Shown piece after piece: positions 8,854 through 15,967 of a stretch of DNA of 18,886 bases. Under the pieces are notes generated by a model. That model ran no database searches. It was not told where the DNA came from and saw only the letters and a program-made list of their open reading frames with translations. The stretch's first letter is position 1. Each line of letters opens with the position of its first letter. Origin of the DNA: Halobacteriales archaeon SW_9_67_25 (GTDB lineage: Archaea; Halobacteriota; Halobacteria; Halobacteriales; Haloarculaceae); NCBI GenBank assembly GCA_003022745.1, contig PXSU01000011.1, positions 1 to 18,886 on the forward strand, given 5' to 3'. The translations under genes and the position numbers were made by a program.

Positions 8854-9141
8854 GCCGTCGTACTCCGCGAGGAGCGGGACCCCCGCGTCGGCGACGGCGT
8901 CGTTGACGCCGAACGCACCCGAACAGTAGTCACAGACAGACACGTTCTCCCGCACCGCGCTGTAGAGTTGGTGGTAGTCGTGGTCCTCGTCTTCGAGCAG
9001 TGGCACCCACTGGGTCCCGGCGCCGTCGAAGACGAGTTCGGCCTCGTCGCCGGGCGTCTCCGCGAACTCCTTGGCCGCCTCCAGTGCGTTGGCGACGCGC
9101 CCGTGGTCTGCGTGCGATTCCGTATCCGCGGTCGTGTCCAC
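8854..9141 (-). CDS. DsrE-family protein, C-terminus and stop lost
   Basis: A DsrE/DsrF-like small cytoplasmic protein, a family of sulfur-relay or redox accessory proteins. The start is a GTG at 9141, only four bases after the TAA of the carotenoid oxygenase gene, so the two are probably co-transcribed. Recognisable parts are GRVANALEAAKEFAE (14-28), LVFDGAGTQWVP (36-47) and VCDYCSGAFGV (69-79) with Cys70 and Cys73, then GVPLLAEYDG (87-96). Relatives then end with about 17 more residues (HPS..RSLV..GYEV.TF, from memory). Here, after Gly96, the frame runs into the antisense of the Nudix-eIF2B gene and stays open down to 7516. The N-terminus also seems a few residues short: only three residues precede TADTESH, where a first beta-strand is expected. 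A start further upstream is not evident. Confidence 0.7.
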
Positions 9142-9145
9142 CGTT

Positions 9146-10576
9146 TTAGCTGGTGTCAACGGCGTCCCGGAAGAAGCGGCCGTGGAACCCGAACGGTTCG
9201 GGGTGGGGCAGGAACACGCGAGCGCGCTCGTCGAGCGTCGCGGCGTCGAACACGAGCAGCACGGACTGCTCGCGGTCGACGTCCAGCGCCGTCGCCAGCA
9301 CCACGCCGTCGTCCTCGTCGTCGGCATCCGGTCGGCGGACGGGCACCGGTTCCTCGACGAACACCGACTGTGCGAGCCACTCGTGGGCCTCGCCGCGCTC
9401 GCAGTCGATCTTCACGAGGCCGTTCGCGCCCTGGCGGTCGGTCGACTGGCCGTAGATGTAGCGGTGGCGACGACCACGGAACTGCCGAGGGACCCGCGGG
9501 AGTTCGGTCCCGCCGGCGTACAGGCGCTCGCTGTCGACGCCGCCACCGGCGCTCGCCTCGCCCGCGAGGTCGATCCGGTACCGCGTGAGCCGCCCGTCCG
9601 GCACGTCGGGGAAGCCGACCACGTCGAGTTCGTCGAGTGCCATCGCCCCGACGATGTCGGCGTCGGGGAACGCGACGGCGTCAAGGACGACCGCGCCAGC
9701 GTCGTCGTATGCGTTGGCGTGGTGGAAGACGAACACCGGGTCCATGGTGAGGTCCCTGATCGTGGCGCCGGACTCGCGGTCGAGGACGACCACGCGGGTC
9801 CCCCGCTCGGGCGTCCACTCCATGAGGTCGAACACGCCCTCGGTCCAGGGGAGGAAGGCACGCCAGACGCGGATGTCCAGTGGTGGTTCCACGAGCACGA
9901 CGTGGTCGCGGGTGAGACTGACGTCGTGGATGTAGCCCGGACCGCGGGCGTCGATGGAGGCGACCGGGCGGCGCCGTCGCTGGCCGTCCGGGACGCGGTA
10001 GACGTTGATCTGCGGGTCGAGGCCGAACTGTGTGGCGAAGCCGACCGTCTCCCCGCGGTGGGGGTCGCGGGCGAGGTGGGCGGCCGCCATGTGTTCGGTG
10101 ATGTCGTCCTCGAAGGAGAACTCGCCGCGCGTCTCCAGGGTCTGTGGGTCGAACGCGACCCGCCGGGGCGCCTCGGTCAGGGCGACGTACTCGCCGCCCA
10201 GGCGGGCGACGTGGACGTTCGTGTTGTCGGTCGGCTGTGGGCCGCGGTTCCGGACCCACGAGACGAAACGACGCCAGCCACGCGTGTCGGTCGCGAACTG
10301 ACCGCTCGCCCGCCCGGCCAGGGCGTCCTCGTATGCCTCGGTGCGGAGATACCGGTTCGTGTAGCGGACCTCGCCGTCCGCGAAGGCGTACCGGCGGAGC
10401 ATCGCCAGCCCGTCGAACCAGTGTTCGAGTCGCTCCCCGCCGACCTCAAACCGTCCGGGGCCGTTCCGGATCAGCACCCCGGAGAGCCACTCCGGGATCG
10501 ACCCCTCGACGCGTGGCTCGTGGTCGCGGTACTCGCGCTCGACGGTCCGGAATCCCGGTCCGAATGCGTCGGTCAC
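9146..10576 (-). CDS. Carotenoid oxygenase (RPE65 / carotenoid cleavage dioxygenase family)
   Basis: A 476-residue non-haem iron dioxygenase that cleaves a carotenoid double bond. In haloarchaea it may make apocarotenoids or retinal. The four iron-binding histidines of the seven-bladed propeller are present: H167 in MAAAHLARDP, H217 in GYIHDVSLT, H285 in VFVFHHANAYDD and H465 in PFGFHGRFF. A second-shell glutamate in FVEEP (409-410) is also present. The N-terminal GVLIRNGPGRFEVG and HWFDGLAMLRR stretches are typical. The start is a GTG at 10576; an in-frame TAA lies four codons upstream and no ATG is available. Its stop is followed after four bases by the DsrE-like gene. It diverges from the DsbA-like gene at 10678. 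The exact substrate is not predictable from sequence. Confidence 0.92.
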   Translation of the reverse strand: MTDAFGPGFRTVEREYRDHEPRVEGSIPEWLSGVLIRNGPGRFEVGGERLEHWFDGLAMLRRYAFADGEVRYTNRYLRTEAYEDALAGRASGQFATDTRGWRRFVSWVRNRGPQPTDNTNVHVARLGGEYVALTEAPRRVAFDPQTLETRGEFSFEDDITEHMAAAHLARDPHRGETVGFATQFGLDPQINVYRVPDGQRRRRPVASIDARGPGYIHDVSLTRDHVVLVEPPLDIRVWRAFLPWTEGVFDLMEWTPERGTRVVVLDRESGATIRDLTMDPVFVFHHANAYDDAGAVVLDAVAFPDADIVGAMALDELDVVGFPDVPDGRLTRYRIDLAGEASAGGGVDSERLYAGGTELPRVPRQFRGRRHRYIYGQSTDRQGANGLVKIDCERGEAHEWLAQSVFVEEPVPVRRPDADDEDDGVVLATALDVDREQSVLLVFDAATLDERARVFLPHPEPFGFHGRFFRDAVDTS

Positions 10577-10647
10577 GGTCCCCGGTTACGGCGGTGTGGA
10601 CATGAATCCGGCGGGGAACTGTCCTGTCCGTACGGATACGGCCGCGT

Positions 10648-10655
10648 TCTTATAC
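10648..10655 (+). promoter_or_regulatory. TATA box of the DsbA-like gene
   Basis: TCTTATAC lies with its centre about 26 bases before the ATG at 10678. This fits a leaderless or nearly leaderless archaeal promoter. A purine run AGGGGG just before the start could also act as a weak ribosome binding site. Confidence 0.5.
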
Positions 10656-10677
10656 ACGGCCGGCGACAACAGGGGGT

Positions 10678-11310
10678 ATGAGCGACACCCAGTCGGTCGA
10701 GACGATCACTGTGTACTCGGATTACGTCTGCCCGTTCTGTTACCTCGGGCGCCAGTCCCTCGACCGGTACCGGGCCGACCGGGAGACGGAACTGCGCATC
10801 GACTGGCACCCCTTCGACCTGCGGGCGGGCAAGCGCGGGCCCGACGGCAGGGTCGACCACGACGCCGACGACGGCAAGGACGAAGACTACTACGAGCGGG
10901 CCCGCCAGAACGTCCGGCGTCTCCAGGCGGAGTACGGCGTCGAGATGGCCGACGACCTCCGGACCGACGTCGATTCGCTGGACGCACAGGTCGCCGCCGT
11001 GGCCGTCCGCGAGGCGTACGACTACGAGACCTGGCTCGCTTTCGACGAGGGGATCTTCGAGGCGCTCTGGCAGGACGGGCGCGACATCGGAGACGCGGAC
11101 GTGCTCGTCGACGTCGCCGAGACGGCAAGTGTCGACCCCGGGCTGGTCCGGGAGGCCATCGCGGACGAGGGGCGCCGGGAGGTCATCCGCGAGCGCTTCG
11201 AGGCCGCCCGCCAGCGCGGCGTGACCGGCGTTCCGACCTTCGTCTACGGGGAACACGCCGCCCGGGGTGCGGTCCCGCCCGAGCACCTCGAACGCCTCGT
11301 CGAAGGGTAG
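10678..11310 (+). CDS. DsbA-family thioredoxin-fold oxidoreductase (FrnE-like)
   Basis: A 210-residue protein of the DsbA/FrnE group. Thioredoxin-fold strand one (ETITVYSDYV) leads to the active site C18-P-F-C21. A helical insertion follows (about 55-165), then the cis-proline loop GVTGVPTFV with Pro186, and a last strand and helix. There is no signal peptide, so it is most likely a cytoplasmic thiol-disulfide oxidoreductase or isomerase; FrnE-type proteins have been linked to polyketide processing and oxidative stress in bacteria. Length and motif order match the family. It is divergent from the carotenoid oxygenase gene, with 101 bases between their starts, and convergent with the enoyl-CoA hydratase gene (61-base gap). 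Confidence 0.93.
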   Translation: MSDTQSVETITVYSDYVCPFCYLGRQSLDRYRADRETELRIDWHPFDLRAGKRGPDGRVDHDADDGKDEDYYERARQNVRRLQAEYGVEMADDLRTDVDSLDAQVAAVAVREAYDYETWLAFDEGIFEALWQDGRDIGDADVLVDVAETASVDPGLVREAIADEGRREVIRERFEAARQRGVTGVPTFVYGEHAARGAVPPEHLERLVEG

Positions 11311-11371
11311 CCCCGGCCGGGACGAGAGTCTCTTGGAGCGGGAGTTCCCCGGAGCAGCCTCGTCCGTGCGA

Positions 11372-12160
11372 TTACTCCTCGCCCGCGCCGGGCCCGGCGA
11401 AGTCGGGGTCCCGGCCATCGAGGAACGCCGTCGCACCTTCGCGGGCGTCGGGGCCGGCAAAGAGGTGACCCAGTCCGGTCCGCATCCCGACGCGGTCGGC
11501 TCCCGAGCGGAGGGGGGCATTGAGCCAGGCCTTCGTCGTCGCCAGGGCCTCGGGTGCCCCGTCTTCGAGGCCCGCGAGGACGTCCGCGACGGCCTCGTCC
11601 AGCCGGTTGGCCGGCACGGCGCGGGCGAACAGCCCCCACTCGGCGGCCTCCCTGCCGGTCAGTTCCCGGCCGGCGAGTGCGACGTCGGCCGCACGCTGGC
11701 GACCGACCAGTTGCGAGAGCCGCGAGGCGGCGTACAGCGGGATGACGCCGATCTGCGTCTCGGGCAGCCCGAACGTCGCCTCCGCGGGCACGACGGCCAC
11801 GTCCGCGGCCGCCAGGAGTTCGAACCCGCCGCCGTAGGCGTCGCCGTTCGCGCGGCCGACCACCGGCACCGGTGCGGTCTCGATGGCGTCGAAGCAGTCG
11901 GTGAGCGTATCCACCAGCCGGCGGACGTCCCGGTCGTCCTCGATATCGGCCAGGGCCCCGATGTCGTCGCCGGCACAGAAGACGTCACCGCGCCCGGTGA
12001 GGACGACCGCGCGGGCACCCTCCGCGACGGCCCGCTCGATGGCTCCCGTGACCGCCCGCCACATCCCGGAGGTCATCGCGTTGTACTTCTCGGGACGGTC
12101 GAGTCGCACGGTCAGGACCCCCTCCTCGAACGTCACGGTGACTGCATCGGTTTCGGTCAT
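11372..12160 (-). CDS. Enoyl-CoA hydratase/isomerase (crotonase) family protein
   Basis: A 262-residue crotonase-fold enzyme acting on acyl-CoA thioesters. The first oxyanion-hole segment FCAGDDIGAL is at 61-70. The second, NGDAYGGGFELLAAAD, is at 105-120. Both glutamates used by hydratases are present: E114 in GGGFEL and E134 in FGLPETQIGVIP. The usual GAGGTQRL stretch is replaced by PLYAASRLSQLVG, a variation seen in divergent members, so the exact reaction (hydratase, isomerase or other) is uncertain. The ATG at 12160 is chosen because a TTTTG promoter box lies 25 bases before it and the MTETDAVTV N-terminus fits the family. It probably takes part in fatty-acid or branched-chain acyl-CoA breakdown; no pathway partners are adjacent. 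Confidence 0.9.
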   Translation of the reverse strand: MTETDAVTVTFEEGVLTVRLDRPEKYNAMTSGMWRAVTGAIERAVAEGARAVVLTGRGDVFCAGDDIGALADIEDDRDVRRLVDTLTDCFDAIETAPVPVVGRANGDAYGGGFELLAAADVAVVPAEATFGLPETQIGVIPLYAASRLSQLVGRQRAADVALAGRELTGREAAEWGLFARAVPANRLDEAVADVLAGLEDGAPEALATTKAWLNAPLRSGADRVGMRTGLGHLFAGPDAREGATAFLDGRDPDFAGPGAGEE

Positions 12161-12182
12161 GGCTGACACGACGGTCTCACCG

Positions 12183-12192
12183 GGCAAAACGC
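12183..12192 (-). promoter_or_regulatory. TATA-like box of the enoyl-CoA hydratase gene
   Basis: On the minus strand this reads GCGTTTTGCC, with the G after TTTT 25 bases before the ATG at 12160. It is nearly identical in sequence and spacing to the boxes at 13061-13070 and 18107-18117. Confidence 0.5.
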
Positions 12193-12258
12193 TGTCCGGT
12201 CTCGTCTGCGATACACTGTCCGGCCTCGCCGCTGAAACGCTCTGGAGAAGCGGGACGG

Positions 12259-13038
12259 CTACCCGTCGCTGGCGTCGTCGCGTCGGGCCCGCAGTTTCTC
12301 GACGCGGGTCGCCAGTGCGAGAAACACCGCGCCGACAGTCAGGACCACCGCACAGGCCGCGGCGAGGTCGTGGGCGGCCACGGCGTGGTCGATGGCGCCG
12401 TCGACGTATTCCGCCCGGAGGACCGTGTGGTGGGGCCCCTCCAAGACCGGCCAGAAGTAGTCGACCACGTCGTTGAGGCCGTACCAGGCAGTCGCAACGG
12501 CGACAGCGCGGACCGAAAAGTCGGCATAGCGGTGGATCAGGAACGCCTCGACGACCATCGCGAGGTGGCTGAGGACCAGAAACCAGTACAGCCACGCCGC
12601 GAGGCCCTCGGGGCCGTTGAGGAACAGCTGTACGTATGGCGTCCAGAAACCCAGTTTGATACACCCGAAAAACGCCAGCGTGTGGAGCCACTCGGCGTCC
12701 CACTCCAAGCGCCAGGCCGCGAGCGAGAGGGCGATAAAGAGCGTCGCGGCCGGCGAGTCGGGAATGAGCGGGTAAGCAGCGAGGGGTGCAGCGCCGAGCT
12801 GTCCCTCGACCAGCGGCGGCTGTGCCTCCAGGGGACGCCCGGCGTAGAACCAGAACCCGAAGGCCGTCCCGAGGATGTTGACGACGACCACCGGCCAGGC
12901 CAGCCGGAGGCCGAGGTTTTCCAGCCACTGCGGGAGGGGTGTGACGTAGCGGGGCAGCCCCTCCGGCTCGGGGACCGGGCCGTCGAAGTAGCGGGCGACA
13001 ACGGCATCGATGCGGGCGCCGACGCCGGTCGGTGCCAT
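12259..13038 (-). CDS. DUF1405 family membrane protein
   Basis: A 259-residue integral membrane protein. From the ATG at 13038 it has a short soluble N-terminus and an amphipathic LPQWLENLGLRLAW. Hydrophobic helices follow at about 47-66, 96-110 (with WRLEWDAEWLHTLAFFGCIK after it), 118-140, 147-168, 176-200 and 222-245, and the tail is basic. The pattern, including the conserved FWFYAG and GLNDVVDYFWP, matches archaeal/Firmicute DUF1405 proteins, whose function is unknown. Longer in-frame starts up to 13173 exist but would run through the promoter box at 13061-13070 and add low-complexity residues, so they are rejected. It diverges from pdxS with 147 bases between the starts. Confidence 0.85.
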   Translation of the reverse strand: MAPTGVGARIDAVVARYFDGPVPEPEGLPRYVTPLPQWLENLGLRLAWPVVVVNILGTAFGFWFYAGRPLEAQPPLVEGQLGAAPLAAYPLIPDSPAATLFIALSLAAWRLEWDAEWLHTLAFFGCIKLGFWTPYVQLFLNGPEGLAAWLYWFLVLSHLAMVVEAFLIHRYADFSVRAVAVATAWYGLNDVVDYFWPVLEGPHHTVLRAEYVDGAIDHAVAAHDLAAACAVVLTVGAVFLALATRVEKLRARRDDASDG

Positions 13039-13060
13039 GCGCGGTCCGAGGGCCGGCCGT

Positions 13061-13070
13061 GGCAAAACGG
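13061..13070 (-). promoter_or_regulatory. TATA-like box of the DUF1405 gene
   Basis: On the minus strand this reads CCGTTTTGCC, and with flanking bases GCTACCGTTTTGCC (13061-13074). The thrB promoter has GCTACCTTTTTGCC at exactly the same distance, 23-36 bases before its ATG. This fixes the start at 13038 and implies a leaderless mRNA. Confidence 0.55.
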
Positions 13071-13154
13071 TAGCGATGTGGGGCGGTGACAGCAGCGCCG
13101 CCACGCCCCGTGGCCACTGGGTGTCGGTCACGGCCGGTTCGCTGGAAAGGCACC

Positions 13155-13161
13155 GGTTAAG
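13155..13161 (+). promoter_or_regulatory. TATA-like box of pdxS
   Basis: GGTTAAG has its final G 25 bases before the pdxS ATG at 13186, the same geometry as the other boxes in this window. It is a weak match by base composition. Confidence 0.4.
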
Positions 13162-13185
13162 TGACTCCAACACTTACGTACGGCT

Positions 13186-14157
13186 ATGTCGGATACCACC
13201 GATCTGGAGGACCTCCAGCGCGGGACCGAACTGGTCAAGCGCGGCTTCGCAAAGATGCAGAAAGGCGGGGTCATCATGGACGTCGTGGACCCCCAGCAGG
13301 CCAAAATCGCGGAGGACGTCGGCGCCGTGGCGGTGATGGCACTCGAGGCCGTCCCCGCGGACATCCGCAAGCGCGGCGGCGTCGCCCGTATGGCCGACCC
13401 CGCGGACGTGGCCGAGATAATCGACTCCGTCTCGATTCCCGTGATGGGCAAGTCCCGCATCGGACACACCAAGGAGGCACAGATCCTCGAGGCCATGGGC
13501 GTCGACATGGTCGACGAGTCCGAGGTTCTCACCCCCGCCGACGACGCGTATCACATCGACAAGCGGGACTTCACCGCGCCCTTTGTCTGTGGCGCCCGCA
13601 ACCTGGGCGAGGCCCTGCGGCGCATCGACGAGGGTGCGGCGATGATCCGGACGAAGGGCGAGGCCGGGACCGGCGACGTCAACCAGGCCGTCCACCACCA
13701 GCGCAACATCAAGAGCGCCATCCGCAAACTCGACGGGATGACACACGAGGAACGCGAGTCCTGGGCCCGGGAGAACGACTCGCCGGCGGACCTGGTCCAC
13801 GAGACCGCCGACCGGGGCCGTCTCCCCGTCGTGAACTTCGCGGCGGGCGGCATCGCGACGCCGGCCGACGCCGCGCTGATGATGCACCACGGCTGTGACG
13901 GCATCTTCGGCGCCGAGAACCCCGAGGCGATGGGCCGGGCCGTCGTCGAGGCCGTCAACAACTGGGACGACCCCGAGGAACTCGCGGCCATCGCCTCGCG
14001 AGCGGGAACCCAACGGCCTCGACACCCTCGCAATCGCGTTCTCGTCGATACTCTCCGCTCGGGGAATCGACCACGTCTTCGTCGCCGGCTACGTCGTCAT
14101 TCTGACCGGCCGCGCGCGTTCGACCCAAGACATCGATGTTATCATCGAACCGACTGA
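13186..14157 (+). CDS. pdxS: Pyridoxal 5'-phosphate synthase lyase subunit PdxS, with internal deletion and replaced C-terminus
   Basis: PdxS makes pyridoxal phosphate from ribose 5-phosphate, glyceraldehyde 3-phosphate and ammonia supplied by PdxT. The frame matches PdxS from [20 protein letters not shown] through [12 protein letters not shown], the Schiff-base lysine in VMGKSRIGH (K89), the second lysine in [10 protein letters not shown] (K157) and [15 protein letters not shown]. Two faults follow. At residues 238-246 the sequence is DGIFGAENP, whereas the family has [15 protein letters not shown]. The six missing residues are the phosphate-binding loop, and the loss fits recombination between direct copies of GGCATCTTCG. 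After S271 (base 13998) homology ends, and the remaining 52 residues to the stop at 14157 are the out-of-frame start of the nucleotidyltransferase gene. About 30 C-terminal residues are therefore lost. As written, the enzyme should be non-functional. pdxT is not in the window. Confidence 0.9.
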   Translation: MSDTTDLEDLQRGTELVKRGFAKMQKGGVIMDVVDPQQAKIAEDVGAVAVMALEAVPADIRKRGGVARMADPADVAEIIDSVSIPVMGKSRIGHTKEAQILEAMGVDMVDESEVLTPADDAYHIDKRDFTAPFVCGARNLGEALRRIDEGAAMIRTKGEAGTGDVNQAVHHQRNIKSAIRKLDGMTHEERESWARENDSPADLVHETADRGRLPVVNFAAGGIATPADAALMMHHGCDGIFGAENPEAMGRAVVEAVNNWDDPEELAAIASRAGTQRPRHPRNRVLVDTLRSGNRPRLRRRLRRHSDRPRAFDPRHRCYHRTD

Positions 14158-14563
14158 CGCGGAGACACTTGACGAAATGGCCGCCGAACTGGAAGCGCGT
14201 GGGTTCTGGGGGCCGGCGATGCCCCTGGACGAGATGGCCGGAATGCTCTCTCGGGGGGACGACATCTGGGCCGCACGGGACGGTGAGATGGCACCGCACC
14301 TGGAGGTCAAATTCGCCTCGGACGAGTTCGACCGGGCGTCTCTCCAGGACTCTGTGACGGCGAAAATCGGTGACGCAACGGTTCCGGTCGGGCCCATGGA
14401 ACTACAGATCGCATACAAACTGTACCTCGGCACGCAGACCGACTTCGAGGACGCGCTCCACCTCTATACCGTCTTCGAGGAAAGCCTTAGGACCGAGCGC
14501 CTCGAAGATTGGGTACGGAGACTCGGTGTTGAAGGTGAGTATGACCGACTCGAACGCGCCTGA
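14000..14563 (+). CDS. Nucleotidyltransferase-fold protein, 5' end lost
   Basis: The reading frame entering at about 14000 gives [20 protein letters not shown], then [20 protein letters not shown], then VIIEP, and ends [20 protein letters not shown] with a TGA at 14561-14563. The Gly-Tyr followed by D-I-D resembles the nucleotidyltransferase motif hG[GS]..DhD of the AbiEii/MNT-like group; Gly-Gly/Ser is altered to Gly-Tyr. The C-terminal part, [20 protein letters not shown], is typical of haloarchaeal members. No ATG lies before the homologous part. The only in-frame start is a GTG at 13895 inside pdxS, which would add about 35 unrelated residues. The true start was probably lost when pdxS was joined to it. 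Such proteins often act with a small partner as toxin-antitoxin or abortive-infection modules; that role here is inference from the family and the adjacent small gene. Confidence 0.72.
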   Translation, partial: EREPNGLDTLAIAFSSILSARGIDHVFVAGYVVILTGRARSTQDIDVIIEPTDAETLDEMAAELEARGFWGPAMPLDEMAGMLSRGDDIWAARDGEMAPHLEVKFASDEFDRASLQDSVTAKIGDATVPVGPMELQIAYKLYLGTQTDFEDALHLYTVFEESLRTERLEDWVRRLGVEGEYDRLERA

Positions 14564-14801
14564 CGCGCTGGCGGAGAAGCAGACCGAGCGGCGTGCTCAG
14601 CGTATCGAGCAGGTCAAGCGGTGGGCCGAGTACATCCAGTCGAACCCCCCTGACGTGTGGGGCGAACAGCTGAACACGCTCGTCGACGACCAGCTCGCGG
14701 CCGCGCGGAAGGCCGGCCTCCCGGTCGAAGACTACGAACGCGTCGAACAGGCGAGCGAGGCACGGAAAATTGACATTCACGGACCACAGGACCCGGAATG
14801 A
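14541..14801 (+). CDS. Small partner protein of the nucleotidyltransferase (hypothetical, 86 aa)
   Basis: An 86-residue acidic and basic helical protein starting at the ATG at 14541. It overlaps the end of the nucleotidyltransferase gene by 23 bases and is preceded by a GGTGAG Shine-Dalgarno-like stretch at 14534-14539. The sequence is mostly predicted helix: EKQTERRAQRIEQVKRWAEY, then NPPDVWGEQLNTLVDDQLAAARKAG in outline, then a DYERVEQASEARK tail. No named domain is recognised. The overlap and orientation indicate translational coupling, so it likely works with the nucleotidyltransferase, perhaps as an antitoxin-like or regulatory partner. That is inference from gene arrangement only. Its stop overlaps the next gene's start as ATGA. 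Confidence 0.75.
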   Translation: MTDSNAPDALAEKQTERRAQRIEQVKRWAEYIQSNPPDVWGEQLNTLVDDQLAAARKAGLPVEDYERVEQASEARKIDIHGPQDPE

Positions 14802-15283
14802 CAGTATCGGAAGCACCGGACGAGAACGCCCGCGCCACCGACAGAGACAGCCCCGCCGAGGTCGTCGACCGCATCGACCGCCCGGTGTTGCTGTTCGACG
14901 GGGTCTGTAACCTCTGTCACGCGAGCATCCGCGCCATCGTCCGCCTAGACGCGGCGGGGAAGATCCTGTTCGCGCCGCTGCAGTCCGAGGTGGGCCGAGA
15001 GCTACTCGACCGGCAGGGACTCTCCCCGGACTACTTCGACTCGGTGGTCCTCGTCGAGGGGGACAGTCACTACACGAAATCCACCGCAGTTCTCCGCGCG
15101 TGCCGGTGCCTCGACGGTCCCCTCCCGCTCGTGTACCCGCTGGTCTACCTCCCGAGAGGGCTCCGGGACGCGGTCTATGACTTCGTCGCCGAGCACCGCT
15201 ACGGAGTATTCGGGAAGCGCGACGAGTGTTCGGTACCCGAACCGCACGTCCGGGAGCGGTTCCTGGAGCGGTCGCTGGCCTGA
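14798..15283 (+). CDS. DCC family (DUF393) thiol-disulfide oxidoreductase-like protein
   Basis: A 161-residue protein of the DCC/DUF393 family, named for the motif DxxCxxC: here FDGVCNLC at 33-40 with Cys37 and Cys40. The conserved downstream segments are ILFAPLQSEVGRELL (about 56-70), SVVLVEGDSHYTKSTAVLRA and YGVFGKRDECSVP. The fold is thioredoxin-related, so a thiol redox role is expected, but no substrate is established. The ATG at 14798 overlaps the preceding stop (ATGA), and its own TGA overlaps the next ATG (TGATG). It is therefore part of a translationally coupled run with the 86-aa gene and the DUF2071 gene. Confidence 0.88.
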   Translation: MTVSEAPDENARATDRDSPAEVVDRIDRPVLLFDGVCNLCHASIRAIVRLDAAGKILFAPLQSEVGRELLDRQGLSPDYFDSVVLVEGDSHYTKSTAVLRACRCLDGPLPLVYPLVYLPRGLRDAVYDFVAEHRYGVFGKRDECSVPEPHVRERFLERSLA

Positions 15284-15933
15284 TGTTGCCAGTCGCGATG
15301 TGGTGGCAACACGTCCTCTTCGAGAACTGGCCAGTCGAGCCGGCCGGCGTGGCCGCCAGACTCCCCGACGCGCTGGCAGTCGACACGTTCGACGGTCAGG
15401 CCTGGCTGTCGGTCGTACCGTTCGTGAACGCCGACGTTCGCCCCCGTGGATTGCCAGCCGCCCTCGGACTGACTCTCCCCGAACTGAACCTCCGGACGTA
15501 CGTGACCTGTGACGGCGAGCCCGGCGTCTACTTCTTCAGCCTCGACGCCGAGGGACTGCTGGGCGTCCTCGGGGCACGCCTGCTGCACCACCTGCCGTAC
15601 TACTACGCCCGGATGTCAGTCGAGGAGGCGGGCGAGCAGGTGTTCTTCGAGAGCCGCCGCCGGCATCCCGGCGCACGGCCGGTCGCGTACGCAGCGAACT
15701 ACGGTCCCAACGGTGAGACTTTCCGCGCCCCGCGGGACGACCTGGCCCGGTTTCTGGTCGAACGGTACCGCTACTACACGACGGGGATGGAGGGCACGGT
15801 CAGGTACGCCGATATCGACCACGACCCCTGGACGCTCCGGCGAGCCAACGCCACGTTCGCCGAAAACGAGTTGTTCGAGGCCTGTGGGTTCGAGGCTCCG
15901 ACCGGCGAGCCCCACCTGCTGTACGGCCGCGAC
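15283..15933 (+). CDS. DUF2071 (YqjF-like) protein, C-terminus and stop lost
   Basis: The ATG at 15283 overlaps the DCC gene stop (TGATG). The protein matches DUF2071 from MWWQHVLFENWPVEP through DGQAWLSVVPFVNADVRPRG, LNLRTYVTCDGEPGVYFFS, GARLLHHLPYYYARM and RYADIDHDPWTLRRA to PTGEPHLLYGRD at residue 217. The function of this family is not known. Relatives normally end after a short GVDV-type strand and a basic tail. Here the frame instead runs KGQVPRGPARRY and continues, out of frame, through much of the MscS gene to 16851 (about 522 codons in total). Only 34 bases separate the last homologous codon from the MscS start. The natural end of the gene and the spacer therefore appear to be deleted near 15930-15950. 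Confidence 0.82.
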
Positions 15934-15967
15934 AAGGGACAAGTCCCCCGGGGTCCTGCCCGGAGAT

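Noticed and set aside
8851..9588. A C-terminal extension of the Nudix-eIF2B protein
   Set aside because: It is antisense to the DsrE-like and carotenoid oxygenase genes and becomes arginine-rich; this is read-through after the deletion.
9071..10681. A 536-codon plus-strand open frame opposite the carotenoid oxygenase
   Set aside because: It is antisense to a gene whose four iron-binding histidines are intact; its composition is that of a shadow frame.
13895..13999. A GTG start for the nucleotidyltransferase inside pdxS
   Set aside because: The added residues are pdxS read out of frame, rich in Pro/Arg/Ser, with no homology to the family.
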